From NCBI RefSeq assembly GCF_932526225.1, contig NC_064042.1, forward strand, positions 3,827,001 through 3,891,000: a DNA stretch of 64,000 nt, written 5' to 3'. The DNA is from Nematostella vectensis. Taxonomy: Eukaryota; Cnidaria; Anthozoa; Actiniaria; Edwardsiidae. Below the pieces are notes generated by a model. That model searched no databases and had not been told where the DNA came from. It was given only the letters and a program-made list of their open reading frames with translations. Made by a program: the position numbers and the translations under genes. Shown here piece after piece: positions 14,001 through 24,082 of this stretch (positions are counted from its first letter, which is position 1; every line of letters begins with the position of its first letter).

Positions 14001-15891
14001 TAAAAATACATAATGGGATAGACTCCAACTATATACCCACAATATTGCTTTGGTTATTGAAATAGAAATAAATATACAACAGAAACTGAAAAAAAAGGGG
14101 GTTTCTACAGAATCTTAAAAACATAGTTGCAAACCACTCCATTTTGCGTTTATGGCGTCAGTCTAACTCGATGTCCTATATAAGAAGTGGACCCCCGAAT
14201 CAATTCCTTGGAAATATCGACGAGTAAGTTAGAAATTTCCAAGGAATCGATTCGGTGGTCTGCTTTTCATATAAGGCATCAAGTTGGACTGACCTAATAA
14301 CGCAAAATGGAGCGGTTTGTAACTTTGTTTGCGACTTTGTTTGTAAGACGCAAAACGCCAGTTTATCACTAATTATTTAATTCAGCCGACGTGCCGCCAC
14401 CCCTAACGGGTGCTTTATTATAACTTTTCACATCCGATCAAACTTTCTAATGGATATCCCTCTAAATGTTCAGAAAAAAAAACATTGCGACCTTAAATCT
14501 CGAAAAAAATTGTTATTTTATAATTGGTAGGAATTTTCATCAAAATAAAGGAAGGCGCAGTGAAGTTCTACGGCGAAGTCACCAAAGCAGTCAAAGCCGT
14601 TCAAGATATTGTTGCCGCCGTCCAATCTATACTCGATGCGGGCAAATCGCTATTGCGCATGCCTGATACTGTGCTCTCCGCTAGCCTCAGATCGGCTCAA
14701 GATTTTGAAGATCTTGATGTCGGGGAAGTTCTGAACAGACGACTGAAGGTTGGTATCTTAGAGTGTAGTAAAGTAGTCAAAGTAAAAACGGCGCTCTCAC
14801 AGAATGCCAAGAAGTTAAAAGCAGCCCCTGCGATGGTCAAAGACTTTTGCATTCAGGTCAAGGTGATTATCTCTGAGTTAAAAAAAGCGTTTGGAGAAGA
14901 CGAAGAGAAGGAAGAGAACGATGAAGAGCAAGCAAACGATGAGAGTAATGTTAAGGGAGAGGCAAGCGAGGAAAGAGGTGGGCAAGCGGGAAAAGAAAGC
15001 AAAGGGAAAGAAAAGGGTGAAGAAAAAGAAAAGGAAAAAGAAAAGGGTAAAGAAAAAGAAAAAGAAAAAGGAAAAGAACAAGAGGAGTACCACAAGAAGC
15101 TTCAGCTAGCGACCATCGGGATTGCAGATATCGATCATCTTTTCAGCGACCTCGCAAACGCGCTAAACAGGTTTATACTGACGAGGGAAAGGCTCCAACA
15201 GGCGCGAGAAGCATTCACTAAAATCATGAAGACCATAACAGAGTTTGATGGCGAGAAAGAAGTGAAAGCGTACGTGAAAGAATTACAGAAGAAAGCCAAG
15301 GAAGGCAAAATCACGATCTATTTGGATACAAGAGATGGTCACGTGAAGATCACGTCAATCAAAGGCGTAGATCCGCCCGCCCCGTACCGAGACGCCGTCA
15401 AGGCATTGAACAGCATGAACGCGGCTGGCAAAGAGAGTCTAGACCTTGAGCCCACTGTGCAGCGGTCTCTAGGAGCATGCATCCGTGACATCAAGGAGAT
15501 TGATCCCGTCCGCGACTTTAAAAAGCTGGTCAGCGGCATGAAGGCAGTCATGGCGTTACCGAAAAAGATCAGTGCGTTTAACGACAACCGGAAGAAAGTC
15601 CAAGACGCGCCCGCCATCGTCAAGGAGTTCTTCTCGTACGTGAAGAAATTACTGGAAGATGTCGTAGCGGTGTTTTGTGAAGAAGATGAAGAAGAAGACA
15701 GCAAGAAGAACAAAGATGATGAGAAAGATGGCAAGGAAGGCGCCAAGAAAACGACGGAGAAACAAGATGACGAGAGCCCGAAAAAGGCAGGAAGTGACGA
15801 AGAGGATGATGGGAAGGCATCCGGGAAGGAACACGTACGCATGTCAGGTAACCATGGCAACGACGCTAAAAAAGAAACCGTTGAAGTTTGA
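11092..15891 (+). CDS. Unrecognised acylation-motif protein with a duplicated helical domain
   Basis: Three exons, 11092-11127, 13620-13995 and 14531-15891 (36+376+1361 nt, phases 0 and 1), give 590 residues. The start MGKFSCCCCHTG has Gly2 followed by four cysteines, a pattern seen in N-myristoylated and palmitoylated membrane-anchored proteins; Lys3 is not ideal but occurs in some myristoylated proteins. An acidic Lys/Glu-rich linker follows. Two copies of one domain follow: copy 1 spans the end of exon 2 and start of exon 3 (FDRIFTDFANALDPFVVNRE to PAMVKDFC), copy 2 lies at about residues 340-535 (IDHLFSDLANALNRFILTRE to PAIVKEFF). Each copy ends in an acidic stretch (GEDEE, CEEDEEE) and a highly charged repeat-like tail. 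The domain is alpha-helical by eye. I do not recognise the family. The long antisense open frames here are compositional shadows. Confidence 0.87.
12546..12731. mobile_element. hAT-like MITE with 8-bp target duplication
   Basis: The element is flanked by an exact direct repeat, TTACCTCC, at 12538-12545 and 12732-12739. Its ends are related inverted repeats: TAGCCTGCTCCGCAG on the left, and on the right the complement of TAAGCCTCCTCTGCAGG. The 186-bp body has no coding capacity and sits in intron 1 of the unrecognised protein gene. Confidence 0.8.
12761..13190. repeat. Poly-C run and degenerate CCGTCTTTCTGTCT pyrimidine repeat
   Basis: A C run at 12761-12780 is followed by about 330 bases of degenerate CCGT/CTGTC tetranucleotide repeat from about 12865. 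A very similar block occurs at 50470-50700 inside the receptor kinase gene. It is intronic, and open frames through it are low-complexity artefacts. Confidence 0.8.
14125..14324. mobile_element. 200-bp palindromic MITE
   Basis: Nearly the whole element is an inverted repeat. The left arm begins AGTTGCAAACCACTCCATTT and the right arm ends in its complement (AATGGAGCGGTTTGTAACT). The arms meet around 14213-14230 near TCCAAGGAATC. It lies in intron 2 of the unrecognised protein gene and is non-coding. Single-stranded or transcribed, it would fold into one long hairpin. Confidence 0.8.
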
Positions 15892-15983
15892 GAAGATTGA
15901 GAATCAGACGGGAAAGCCAGTGAATCCGAGATGCCGAAGGTGTTTTTCAATAGCGTTTTTCCTTAAGTCGGTTACTACCTTAC

Positions 15984-15989
15984 AATAAA
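15984..15989 (+). promoter_or_regulatory. Polyadenylation signal of the duplicated-domain gene
   Basis: AATAAA lies 93 bases after the stop codon at 15889-15891. It implies a 3' UTR of about 110-120 bases. The spacing supports the gene model's last exon. Confidence 0.8.
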
Positions 15990-16469
15990 CAATCATTTCA
16001 AATCCTAAGTGAACACGGCGCTTTTTATGGCTATTAATCTTTGCTGAAATAGATTATCGTTGAGAATTAATTTTACTCAATAATCAACTTTCGTGATCTG
16101 CCCAAGCGCAATGCAGTATAGTTGCAGGCATTCTGACCAGGCTTCTTGTGGTTCACAATCAGGCGAGAGGGAATGAGGAGAGCCATATCAGTGACGTCAC
16201 AACTTGTATAGGTAAAATGCTTTTCAGCTTCTTTTAATGAGGCAGATATATACGAAATTTAAACGATGGCCAAACACATATTTTTAGTGGTGCTTATCTT
16301 GTGATTAAAATCATAAATAATGAAACAGTCTCTCATTTTTGGTCCTAAAAGATACGAGTATCCCATCAGAAGCCACCTCTCCTAGCGACTCCCCCACCAC
16401 CACCACCCCAAGTAGCGCACGCGCGCGAGAAAACGATAGCGACTGTCTTACACAAACTATCTTGTTTCC

Positions 16470-19400
16470 CTATTTACACCATTCAAGGAACCCCATCTCC
16501 TCTAAGTCGCGGTTGAGGCCAGCTACCTGGCTTTCAGTAAGGGCTGTGTTTGGAAGCCTTGGTTGGCCAAGCTCCAGCCCGCGTAGCCTCATGAGCGCCT
16601 TGTGAACGCCAATGTTGAATGCATCGCTTCCTGTAAACCCACAGTAAAATAGGTTATATAAAAATCCACAAAAAGATAGGTTTTTTAATTATAATATATA
16701 CTAGCGAGAAAACCAAATAGCAACATAAAACATAAAGTATGTCGAAAACCCATAGCGAATTGAGATGAACCCTGGACCTTTCGTAAGAAAGTGATCCAGA
16801 GTGAAATACACGAACTTGCTTCAAGTCAGGTTTTTGCACCCCCCCCCCCCCCCCCCCCCCCTTCAAGATGATGCTCACCCTACAGAAAGTTCTAGACTCG
16901 CCCATGTTAGAATCGGGCCATTACCATAAAAGCACTCTAAAAATAGCAATCTTATCTGTGTGAGTGTTTGTTTTTTAAAGCCTACCATGTTTAGAAATCA
17001 CACGAAACAGATCCTGCACACGGGCCTGCAGTAAGACAAATGAGTGACATATGACATTAGCTGAACGAAATTCAAGATGTATATAGGAACTTCACCTTGC
17101 AATCGGCTTTCCCCATTTTATGCGAAAAAGCAATTTTCGGGTTCGCAGGCTATGGACTCCTACACCATCACTCTAGTTATAACCCATCTAGTATCATTAT
17201 TTGTCACCACTCAAGCAGTTATTTTCATTAGGGGGGGGGGGGGGGGGCGTAAAAATATCAACAAAATAAAACACAATTTATATAAAAAGGCGTTAAAAAT
17301 ATACAGAATTAAAAAAAAGATCCTGTTATTTTTTTTTTTTAAATTTGTTTTTCAGTAACTTTTTGGTGCTAGTTGCTTTGCGTATTACATTCTTAAATTT
17401 TTATTATGTTGTCCGGGGGGTGGGGGGGGGGGGGGCGTGTATTTAATGGTTTGGCGCTTATTGGAAGCTGGGGGTGGGACACTTATTGGAAGCTGGGGTA
17501 AAATGAATATTAACGTTAAAGTCTGCGTCCACAGTCACATCGCCGCCTCTACCTCGATCTCCTTAAAACCTGTCTTCGTTCCTATGCCTAAGGCCTCGTT
17601 CAAAATAAACAAACTAAATTCTTATCAAAGTCAAAGAAAAGAGTGTATTAGGATCTACCTGCTCTTCCCTTGCAGTCTGTACATCGCCAGAGTTAAAGGA
17701 CTTGATCATGCGATTTAAACAGCTGCTCGCGTAGTTAAACGATCTTAACAAAAAAAAGTTAGCTAAATTTTAATATCGGAACATACGAGAATAACAGGAT
17801 TGGCTGACACGTGCTTCATGACTAGTAGGATGCCGACTTGCTCTAGTGTGCAATAAAGCATTCGAATCGCGGATTTGCTAGTGAAGTTCGTCATCGCCTA
17901 GTCATCACATGGTACCTTTTTAGAGTAAACAAACTGTCAAGGTGGCCACGGTAGCGCGCGTCGTATCAAATAGCACGTTTCTCACATCCTTATTGGTCTA
18001 CTTCACAAAACTGTCAAGGTGGCCACGGTAGCGCGCGTCGCACCGTAACACTTTGTATTTGTGGCCCGACGGTAGCGCGCGTCGTATCAGATAGCACGTT
18101 TCTCACATCCTTATTGGACTACTTCACAAAACTGTCAAGGTGGCCACGGTAGCGCGCGTCGTATCAAATAGCACGTTTCTCACATCCTTATTGGACTACT
18201 TCACAAAACTGTCAAGGTGGCCACGGTAGCGCGCTTCGCATTTCAATGTGAATACAGTAACACGTGTGGTCGTCCTCTTGTCAGTAAGTGAGACAGTAAG
18301 TCAATTAGGGTTTGGATTAAAGATGTAGCAAGGGTACTAAAAAGAGCGATACCAGTTAGAGAAACGATTTATATACAAGTAATGAACTCTAACTTTTATC
18401 TAAAAAACAAGTTTGTTTATTGCTATAGAAGGCCAAACACACCGCCATTTTATGCTCCCGCTCAATGGCGAATCACACAAAGCATCCACTTCTATCGGAT
18501 TATTCAAGCAAGTAACCAATACGTTTTCAATCAAATATCGTCAATAACATATAGACTTCATATATAACTTAAGACTTCATTCGTACATTGTTGTTTTGAA
18601 GTTTTTTTGCGAATATACCGCTGTATTTTTCAATAATTACCAATAAAGGTACAATACCAAAAAAAGTGGATCTACATTCTTTAATGGTTTATTAGGCTCC
18701 TTTCAAAAACGGAACCGAACTTAAAACGTGTTCAAGTAAGTTTGAGGAAATTGGCCACCTCGTGTCAAATATTGATTGAATACTTACATCCCCACAAATC
18801 CTTGCGCACCCATTGCTAATGCCCCAAGCAACATCTGTACATCAAATAGCAAGTAAATACAATACAAGATTCTAGAACTGGCTGTAAATTCGTAATTTAT
18901 GATGTAAATAAGCTTGTAACGATTCACCTTCTTTAGTCTGCCCTGAAGAAGTCTTATTAAAGACGAAAATTTGGCAGAGTCGATTTCCAGTTTTTGTGTA
19001 TTGTATTCATTGTTCTGGTACGAGATCGCGACAGTTTGGGCTTTTCGATTCTATTCAAATAGCAAGTCAATGTTACTAAAAAGAAGAAAAACTTACAGGT
19101 CTAGGGGCTGGTTTATGGCTCATTCTCCCATTGCCAAAGAAGAGCACTAAATTTTCCCTTGACATCCCGAGTTCCTTCCAACTCCTCAAAAACCCCATCC
19201 GGTTCCTAAAAAACCCGGCCCGGTTCCTCGAAATCAGGTAAGCGCTTATCCACGGATAAATATGGTTATCAAGACATTTGATTGGAAAACGGGTCTAGGG
19301 ACCCTGCCAAGGTCTCCTACTTCGTCAGGATAGGAAACAGACTTCCCCTATGTAGCCTGAGGCTTACCCCATCAGTGGCATATAGGATATCATACTTTCC

Positions 19401-22400
19401 CCCATGCAGCCGAAGACAGCGGCAGTAATCAGAGAGGTCTGAGCTGGTACATTTAGCTCCAGCCAATGTGGGAACCCTGTGGCTTGATGCTTCTAGAATG
19501 TCTTCAAGTGGGACTGCATAATTAAAAATATCGATTAGTAATTACTTTGTTTTTGTATTTGATGGGAAATATAACAGTGGAGAGAATCTTGACTTACAAG
19601 TGATGCCAGACCATGCTGGGATGTGATAGTAGAATAGCGGTGTGTTTGGTGCTGCGGATGACACCTGCTCCAAGTATGTTGCCACAGCATCTATGACACA
19701 GTGAATTTAAATTTTATTTTTTGTTTATACAAAGCTTAGATTTGTAAAATCCATTATTTTTACTTCAGTCAAGCTCAGTCAAACAAAAGATAAATAAGAT
19801 AGCAGGACCATATAAAGATTCTGTTTCCCAGGAGGGCACGGGAGTCATCCAACAGAAAATCCCGACTCCCATTGTTTGACATAAGTACTCCTTTAGCATA
19901 CACTACAATTTGCCTTTTCATCACTGATACTTCTCGATTACAGATAAAAAAACTTTTCTGGGGCAGCTACCCCCTTTCCCCAATGCTAGCTATGGCTCTT
20001 TGCAGATATATGTCAAAGCATAGATAGTAGCACTTCTATATTCTGAATCTTGCTTGATCTCAATCTTTCTTGCTGGAAACAAGTGTGCTTTCAATGAAAA
20101 TAGGTATGCTTGGTCCACTCTTCATATGGCATAACTAGCTGGAAAAAAATGCTGCTTTTCAAAACAAGGATATTTGATATAGTTTTTGTCAAAATGTAGG
20201 TACCGCAGAAGGGTGGGAGCTCTGGAATTTTGAGGGTTGTAAGAGGTGGGGCATAGAAAAATCATGTACAATGAATTTGAGGGGGCCCCTGAAATTTTAA
20301 GTTTATCTAATGAACACACTCTCAATTGCATCTTTTTAAACTTCTTAATGAATTTCATACCTGGAGATGCTGGTGCGTTGTATACTGGTGGTAAAACAGC
20401 AATACCAGTAGCTCCTATATTTTCAGCATGGGTTGCCTACAACAACAAATAATAATAAATATAATATTATAATCATAACAAATTATAATAAATATAGATG
20501 CAGAGATGACATTGCATATCCAACACTTATTTAAAGTGTTCATGTCTTCAGGGATGCAGCAAGGGAAGAGGCGGGGCAAGGAGTAGGGGCGATCTTCACG
20601 CTCCCCCCCCACCCACCATATCCTGTCCTTTGCACAACAGCCCCTTTCACCAAGTGCATATTTGTTTAAGGTTTGAGACCAGAAAAGAAAATTCATACCA
20701 GTGTCATTGTGTCCTTTAAATTGTCTGTACCGACTTGAATAATAATTTGCTGAAATCTAACATATACAAAATAAGCAATGTTAAACAGATAGATATATCA
20801 ATGTATATTATTTAGTCAAACTTTAACAATGAAAACAGGAGACAACAGGGTAGTGAACAGTAGAGAATTTTTCCAAATCTGTTCTGGGTTTTACGATCCC
20901 TAGATTCTTAATTGTGAACTATTTTATAAAGTTTTAAAAAAATCCAAAATCTGAGAAGCATTTGGATTTAAGGGGCAAGGCCAACCCCCTCCAAAAAAAG
21001 AAAATTGAAAAAAAAAATGGTCTGCAATTTCACACCATGCTGTCAATGATTGCAATACCATTTGCATGGATGGTCATTAAAAAAACTGGATGGTGGGTGG
21101 GGAAACAACTATATTGGGGGAGAGGGGGGTGGTTTATAGTACCTTCCATGCGAAGCTTCAATCCATCCCTGTGCTATGGCTTTTCTTTCTTCAACGCAAA
21201 GAAGTGACCCTTCACCACTGGTTCCATTTACTGACAAAATAAAAAAAAAAAGGATTCTACCAGAGTGCATACAGCATAATGCATCAATATCCCTAACATA
21301 ATACAGAGACCATGAATAATTTTCTTTAACTGAAGGCATGGTAATCATAGGCAAATACCATAAACTCCAATGACATTATTAGCCAGCAAGAGTTCAGTGT
21401 AGCTCAGCAAAATCTGGGTGTTGAGGTTTCTAAAAAAAAAAAAGAGGAAAAGCAATTGATAATGAGGAAAGTTACTCAGTTGAGAGTGGGAAAAGTCAGC
21501 ATATTGTAAAGATATGACAATATTATCAAAAACAAATTACCCATTCTGGTCGAATGGAGCCAACGGAGCTGCAACCAGCCCGGTGATCTATAATCAGTTA
21601 CATTACGCAGTTAAACCCAAAACAATGGGAACACCGGAACAATGGCTGCAAAAGAGTCTGGTATAAGTACATTTCTGCACTAGTCGATTGAAACCCCGGC
21701 CCCCGGGGACATACCAGGGAGGTAACACTGTCATGCGGGGGGTTAAACACCTATTTAACACCTGTAATCCACCGGGAGGCCAGGGGATTTACCAGAAGCC
21801 CTTGACAGGCCAGGAAAGGGGGCAGGGAATTAAAGCTTTACCATATGTTGTGACTGATAGCTCATTTAAATAAAATAAGGGAATTCCCTGGCTTTTTCCC
21901 GGCTTATTCAAATATAATCTTTCAACAAATTTAATTCTCTGATAGTATTGAAGTTTACTCGCTATCTTTGGATGTCTGTTGGTTTTTTTAATTTAGTGGA
22001 AGCCTGTGCACCCACTTCATCACGCCAAAGTTTAGTTCACTGAACATGGCAGCTCAAAGAAAGGTAAGCGGAGTTATTCATAGTCATTGGGATGGGGGGG
22101 GGGGGGGGGGGGGGGGGAAGCGGCCGAACAACTTTTGTAAAAGAAAAAAATAATAATAATACTTAATTAAAAAAAAGAAAAACTTTAAACAAGTCAATTG
22201 TCAGCCCCCCCCCCCCCACACACACACACACACACACACTTTTCTCACTGTGTACAATTGAAGTATGGCTTTCTATAGTTGGTCGTTATCGGACAACACA
22301 AGGGGCCATGACCGGGGGTTTTAATAGCGACACAGGCCCCGGTAGCCGGGGAAGTAGAGCATTTAACACCAGATGGCTATGGTTTCGATTGACTAGTGCA

Positions 22401-22512
22401 TTATACAAACTTGCTACAAACTTCGTGTACATCTCGTTCCAGCATCTACGATTGTCTATAGGTAAATAAATTCATTAAAATAGCAAATATCTCTCACCTT
22501 ATTGCTAGACAT
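16470..22512 (-). CDS. N-acetylneuraminate lyase (sialic acid aldolase)
   Basis: Class I aldolase of the DapA/NPL family that cleaves N-acetylneuraminate to N-acetylmannosamine and pyruvate in the cytosol. Twelve exons with GT/AG borders and continuous phase: 22512-22498, 21587-21541, 21429-21359, 21230-21143, 20756-20699, 20436-20361, 19690-19598, 19513-19368, 18834-18788, 17743-17659, 17025-16986 and 16630-16470 (927 nt, 308 residues; vertebrate NPL is about 320). Landmarks: ITGLVAAPLAPF, the carboxylate-binding VNGTSGEG, FYYHIPAWSG with the catalytic Tyr, LAGAKCTSSDL with the Schiff-base Lys, and the C-terminal GQPRLPNTALTE. The start ATG at 22512 opens a five-codon exon (MSSNK). The gene looks complete and intact; introns carry several repeats. 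No canonical AATAAA was found just downstream. Confidence 0.95.
17925..18240. repeat. 77-bp tandem repeat in NPL intron
   Basis: Five copies, one truncated, of a unit containing ACTGTCAAGGTGGCCACGGT, then AGCGCGCGTCGTATC and CACATCCTTATTGG. CpG-rich GCGCGCGTCG is conserved between copies. Intronic; no coding potential. Confidence 0.85.
18420..18660. repeat. Dispersed repeat, copy 1 (second copy 52855-53060)
   Basis: Shares with 52855-53060, in the same orientation, the landmarks CACCGCCATTTTAT / CGCCGCCATTTTAT, CAAGTAAGTAACCAA-like text and AATCAAATATCGTCAATAAC. Divergence is substantial. Family not recognised; it lies in an NPL intron. Confidence 0.65.
18930..19060. mobile_element. Retroelement-like repeat fragment with hammerhead-like core
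   Basis: Copy of a family whose second copy is at 62399-62509. Shared text includes TTTTTGTGTATTGTATTCATTG-like sequence, TACGAGATCGCGACAGTTTG and GGGCTTTTCGATTCTATTC. Upstream, 18943-18968 reads CTGAAGAA, stem GTCT/AGAC with loop TATTAA, then GAAA, a hammerhead-like arrangement. Known Penelope-like elements carry hammerhead motifs; assignment to them here is inference. Confidence 0.55.
21676..22400. mobile_element. Non-autonomous DNA element with 20-bp inverted ends
   Basis: The left end TGCACTAGTCGATTGAAACC is inverted at the right end (GGTTTCGATTGACTAGTGCA, 22381-22400). The 725-bp body contains a G run (22094-22118), C run (22207-22217), a CA dinucleotide repeat (22217-22238), and internal GC-rich text CCCCGGTAGCCGGGG. 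No transposase is seen. It lies in intron 1 of NPL. A plus-strand ATG plus donor at 22045-22064 lies inside it and is probably chance. Confidence 0.7.
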
Positions 22513-22789
22513 TGTAATTGAACATGTATTATAAACCTTTTGTGGTACCCAAAGGAAACAAATTCGGGAATATCCGGGAGATCTTCTCGGGGGACACAAA
22601 CCTGGTTTTGGGCACCCTGTCACTTCGTCACGTGCCTCAATCCACAGGGCGCCCAAAAGGGAATGTAGAAGGCAAGGGGCATGAAATTTGAAAAAGGTTT
22701 TCTTAAAATAATTAAAAAAATAAATAAATAAAAATAAAAGAGTTTGAATAATCCGAGTAGAAATAAGTAAATATTAGTCTTGTCTATGT

Positions 22790-23680
22790 GGTGTCAGACC
22801 GAGTTTGACCGAGTTGCCAAAAGTTGCCCCAAAAAATTGCAAGAGTCGCCACAAAAGTTGCCACAACTTGGAAAAGTTGCCAAAAGATGCTCTAAAAAAT
22901 AATGAGAGTTGCCGAAAAATTTTCCCAAGTGTAAAGCTGCCATTAAATTTAATACATTTTACAAAGTTGCAGAGAAACTAATTTTCCCTTTAAAATAAAA
23001 GTTAATTATGATGCAATGAAAATGGCTTCCTGTAACAACAAAACGACGCATGTTTTTCAGAGAGCTGGGTTTCTTTGATAACGTCTCTTTTCGTTCCATG
23101 AACAATCGTCTTCCCAGCAAGGTTTTCAGGCGTTTACTTTCTCGAGAAATTGTTACTTTCTGGAGATTACGTAGCCTAGTTCCAGTGTTGTTAGAGGGTT
23201 GGATTCCTCAGTGGCGGATCTAGGATTTTAAAAGGGGGGAAAGGGAGGCTCTCTTGACAGCCTCTGTCTCGGATGTTTTATTGTTGTTGTTGTTCAGGTC
23301 TAAAGAAATATATATAACAACTTAGAAGGCATTATTATTCAAATCTCCTTTCTGGGGCCCAAAGGGGGGGGGGGGAGGCTGAGGTAACATGTAAGACCGT
23401 CACAACAACTGGTTCCGCTACTAATCTATACGTCACTGAAAAATCATAGGGAGGAAGGCTTACTAACAAAACTGCATGTTCGTATATAGCTAACGCCCAA
23501 TAGTTTGATATCAATATCAAGAAAAAAGCCAACATTTGCACCTTTGAGGTGAATATATCCCTAAAAAAAATCACAAAAAGCAGCAAAGTTGCTCACATTT
23601 ACAAAAGATGCCCGGAAAAAGAAAAGTTGCCGCAAATCCTAAAAGTTGCTCAAAAGTTGCCGAGTATCTTATGGACAGCC
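22790..23680. repeat. AGTTGCC-rich repeats and transposon-like text between NPL and gene B
   Basis: Two blocks (22790-22960 and 23580-23670) are rich in AAAGTTGCC variants. Between them, 23212-23245 reads CAGTGGCGGATCTAGGATTT then a G run, a form typical of transposon ends in invertebrate genomes. No exon could be supported from 22513 to 23839 on either strand, although the end of gene B is expected here or in the gap. Confidence 0.5.
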
Positions 23681-23839
23681 TTAGGCCGTACCAGTGACTA
23701 CTCCCTACTACAATAACTATCACAACGGCTACTGCTTATCAATTCTATCCAATTTTTTATTACTACTTTTTGTATTCCTTATACCAAAAAATTATATCTA
23801 AGGCATTACAACACGTGAAGAAAAAACGCTTCAAACAGA

Positions 23840-24039
23840 NNNNNNNNNNNNNNNNNNNNNNNNNNNNNNNNNNNNNNNNNNNNNNNNNNNNNNNNNNNNN
23901 NNNNNNNNNNNNNNNNNNNNNNNNNNNNNNNNNNNNNNNNNNNNNNNNNNNNNNNNNNNNNNNNNNNNNNNNNNNNNNNNNNNNNNNNNNNNNNNNNNNN
24001 NNNNNNNNNNNNNNNNNNNNNNNNNNNNNNNNNNNNNNN
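23840..24039. other. Assembly gap (200 N)
   Basis: Exactly 200 undetermined bases, probably a nominal-size gap. It interrupts the region where the last exon(s) of gene B should lie. Confidence 0.99.
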
Positions 24040-24082
24040 GGTGATCTCTCTTGCATTGTGGCAGCTTTGGTGGGGCGTTTAC

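Noticed and set aside
15339-15950. 203-codon antisense frame under the duplicated-domain gene
   Set aside because: Mirror of Lys/Glu-rich coding sequence; no start context, domains or splice support.
22045-22064. Plus-strand first exon MAAQRK with a GTAAGC donor
   Set aside because: Lies inside an inverted-repeat element in NPL intron 1 and no following exon was found before the gap.
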